Part shown: piece by piece, positions 5,380 through 5,667 of the stretch
Numbering within the stretch: the first letter of the stretch is position 1
Layout of the letters: every line of letters begins with the position of its first letter
Assembly: GCA_947086625.1 (NCBI GenBank)
Contig: CAMTZV010000122.1
Span: 1 to 5,667 of the forward strand
DNA: 5,667 nucleotides
DNA from: an uncultured bacterium
Lineage (GTDB): Bacteria; Bacillota; Clostridia; Lachnospirales; Lachnospiraceae
Direction: 5' to 3'
Notes under the pieces: model-generated
Seen by the model: the letters and a program-made list of their open reading frames with translations, nothing else
The model's database searches: none
Told to the model about the DNA's origin: nothing
Translations under genes and position numbers: made by a program

Positions 5380-5667
5380 ATGAGCTTTCAAGAGGAATAC
5401 AAGCAAAAACTGGTGACCGCAGATGAAGCGGTAAAGGTCATCAAATCCGGTGACTGGGTAGACTACGGCTGGTGCAACGGCACCGTGGACGCTCTGGACA
5501 AGGCGCTTGCAAAGCGTACCGACGAGCTGACCGACGTGAAGTTGCGCGGCGGCATCCTGTTAAAGCAGCCGGCCGTCTTTGAGCGTGAGGACGCAGGCGA
5601 GCATTTCTGCTGGAATTCGTGGCATATGTCCGGCGTGGAGCGAAAGCTGATCGCACGCGGCTGCGCT
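5380..5667 (+). CDS. Butyryl-CoA:acetate CoA-transferase-like protein, 5' part only
   Basis: Ninety-six codons are visible, open to the window edge; the family is about 440-450 residues long, so roughly a fifth is seen. The start has an excellent AAGGAGG site. The N-terminus [20 protein letters not shown], then [21 protein letters not shown] (residues about 23-43), [14 protein letters not shown] (56-69) and [16 protein letters not shown] (76-91) match the acetyl-CoA hydrolase/transferase family, closest in my memory to clostridial butyryl-CoA:acetate CoA-transferase. That enzyme moves CoA from butyryl-CoA to acetate in the cytoplasm, the last step of butyrate formation in gut Clostridia. The catalytic glutamate and CoA-binding glycine loop lie beyond the window, so substrate cannot be confirmed; 4-hydroxybutyrate or propionate CoA-transferases of the same family are alternatives. 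It is its own transcription unit, cut off from rsgI by the terminator. Confidence 0.85.
   Translation, partial: MSFQEEYKQKLVTADEAVKVIKSGDWVDYGWCNGTVDALDKALAKRTDELTDVKLRGGILLKQPAVFEREDAGEHFCWNSWHMSGVERKLIARGCA

Overview
The window looks like chromosomal DNA of a Gram-positive, anaerobic, butyrate-producing member of Clostridia, most likely Lachnospiraceae. Four things point that way: strong AAGGAG-type ribosome binding sites, a SigI/RsgI sigma/anti-sigma pair, an RlmD-type methyltransferase with an Fe-S cluster motif and the C-terminal extension I associate with that family, and the start of a butyryl-CoA:acetate-type CoA-transferase gene. This placement is inference from protein resemblance; no database search was run.

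Layout. Positions 1-1271 (minus strand) hold a GTG-started DDE transposase reading frame that is open to the left edge and continues outside the window. It is part of an insertion sequence whose inner end lies near 1380. Positions 1366-2811 (minus) encode the 23S rRNA uracil-C5 methyltransferase. Its catalytic core is complete, but its last six residues and stop seem to come from the insertion sequence. Positions 2812-3080 are a divergent intergenic region with a candidate extended -10 promoter for the methyltransferase, a perfect 8-bp inverted repeat, and a very good SigA-type promoter reading right. Positions 3081-3779 (plus) encode the alternative sigma factor SigI, and 3866-5158 (plus) its membrane anti-sigma factor RsgI. 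An 86-base gap with a palindrome and a possible hairpin separates them. Positions 5159-5379 hold three stem-loops in a row, the last a classic bidirectional terminator, and then a weak promoter. From 5380 to the right edge runs the 5' part of the CoA-transferase gene.

How the genes work together. sigI and rsgI form one signalling unit. RsgI should hold SigI at the membrane through its short cytoplasmic domain until an extracellular signal acts, after autoproteolysis at an Asn-Pro site and later intramembrane proteolysis, as known for the family. The unusual point is the sensor end: instead of a carbohydrate-binding or PA14-type domain, this RsgI has about 230 residues of low-complexity Ser/Thr/Asp/Lys/Pro sequence with a nine-residue repeat. 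The methyltransferase and the CoA-transferase are housekeeping or central metabolic neighbours with no evident link to the pair.

I see no tRNA, rRNA, CRISPR array, prophage or defence genes. The most notable signals are the sensor-less RsgI tail and the insertion-sequence truncation of the methyltransferase.
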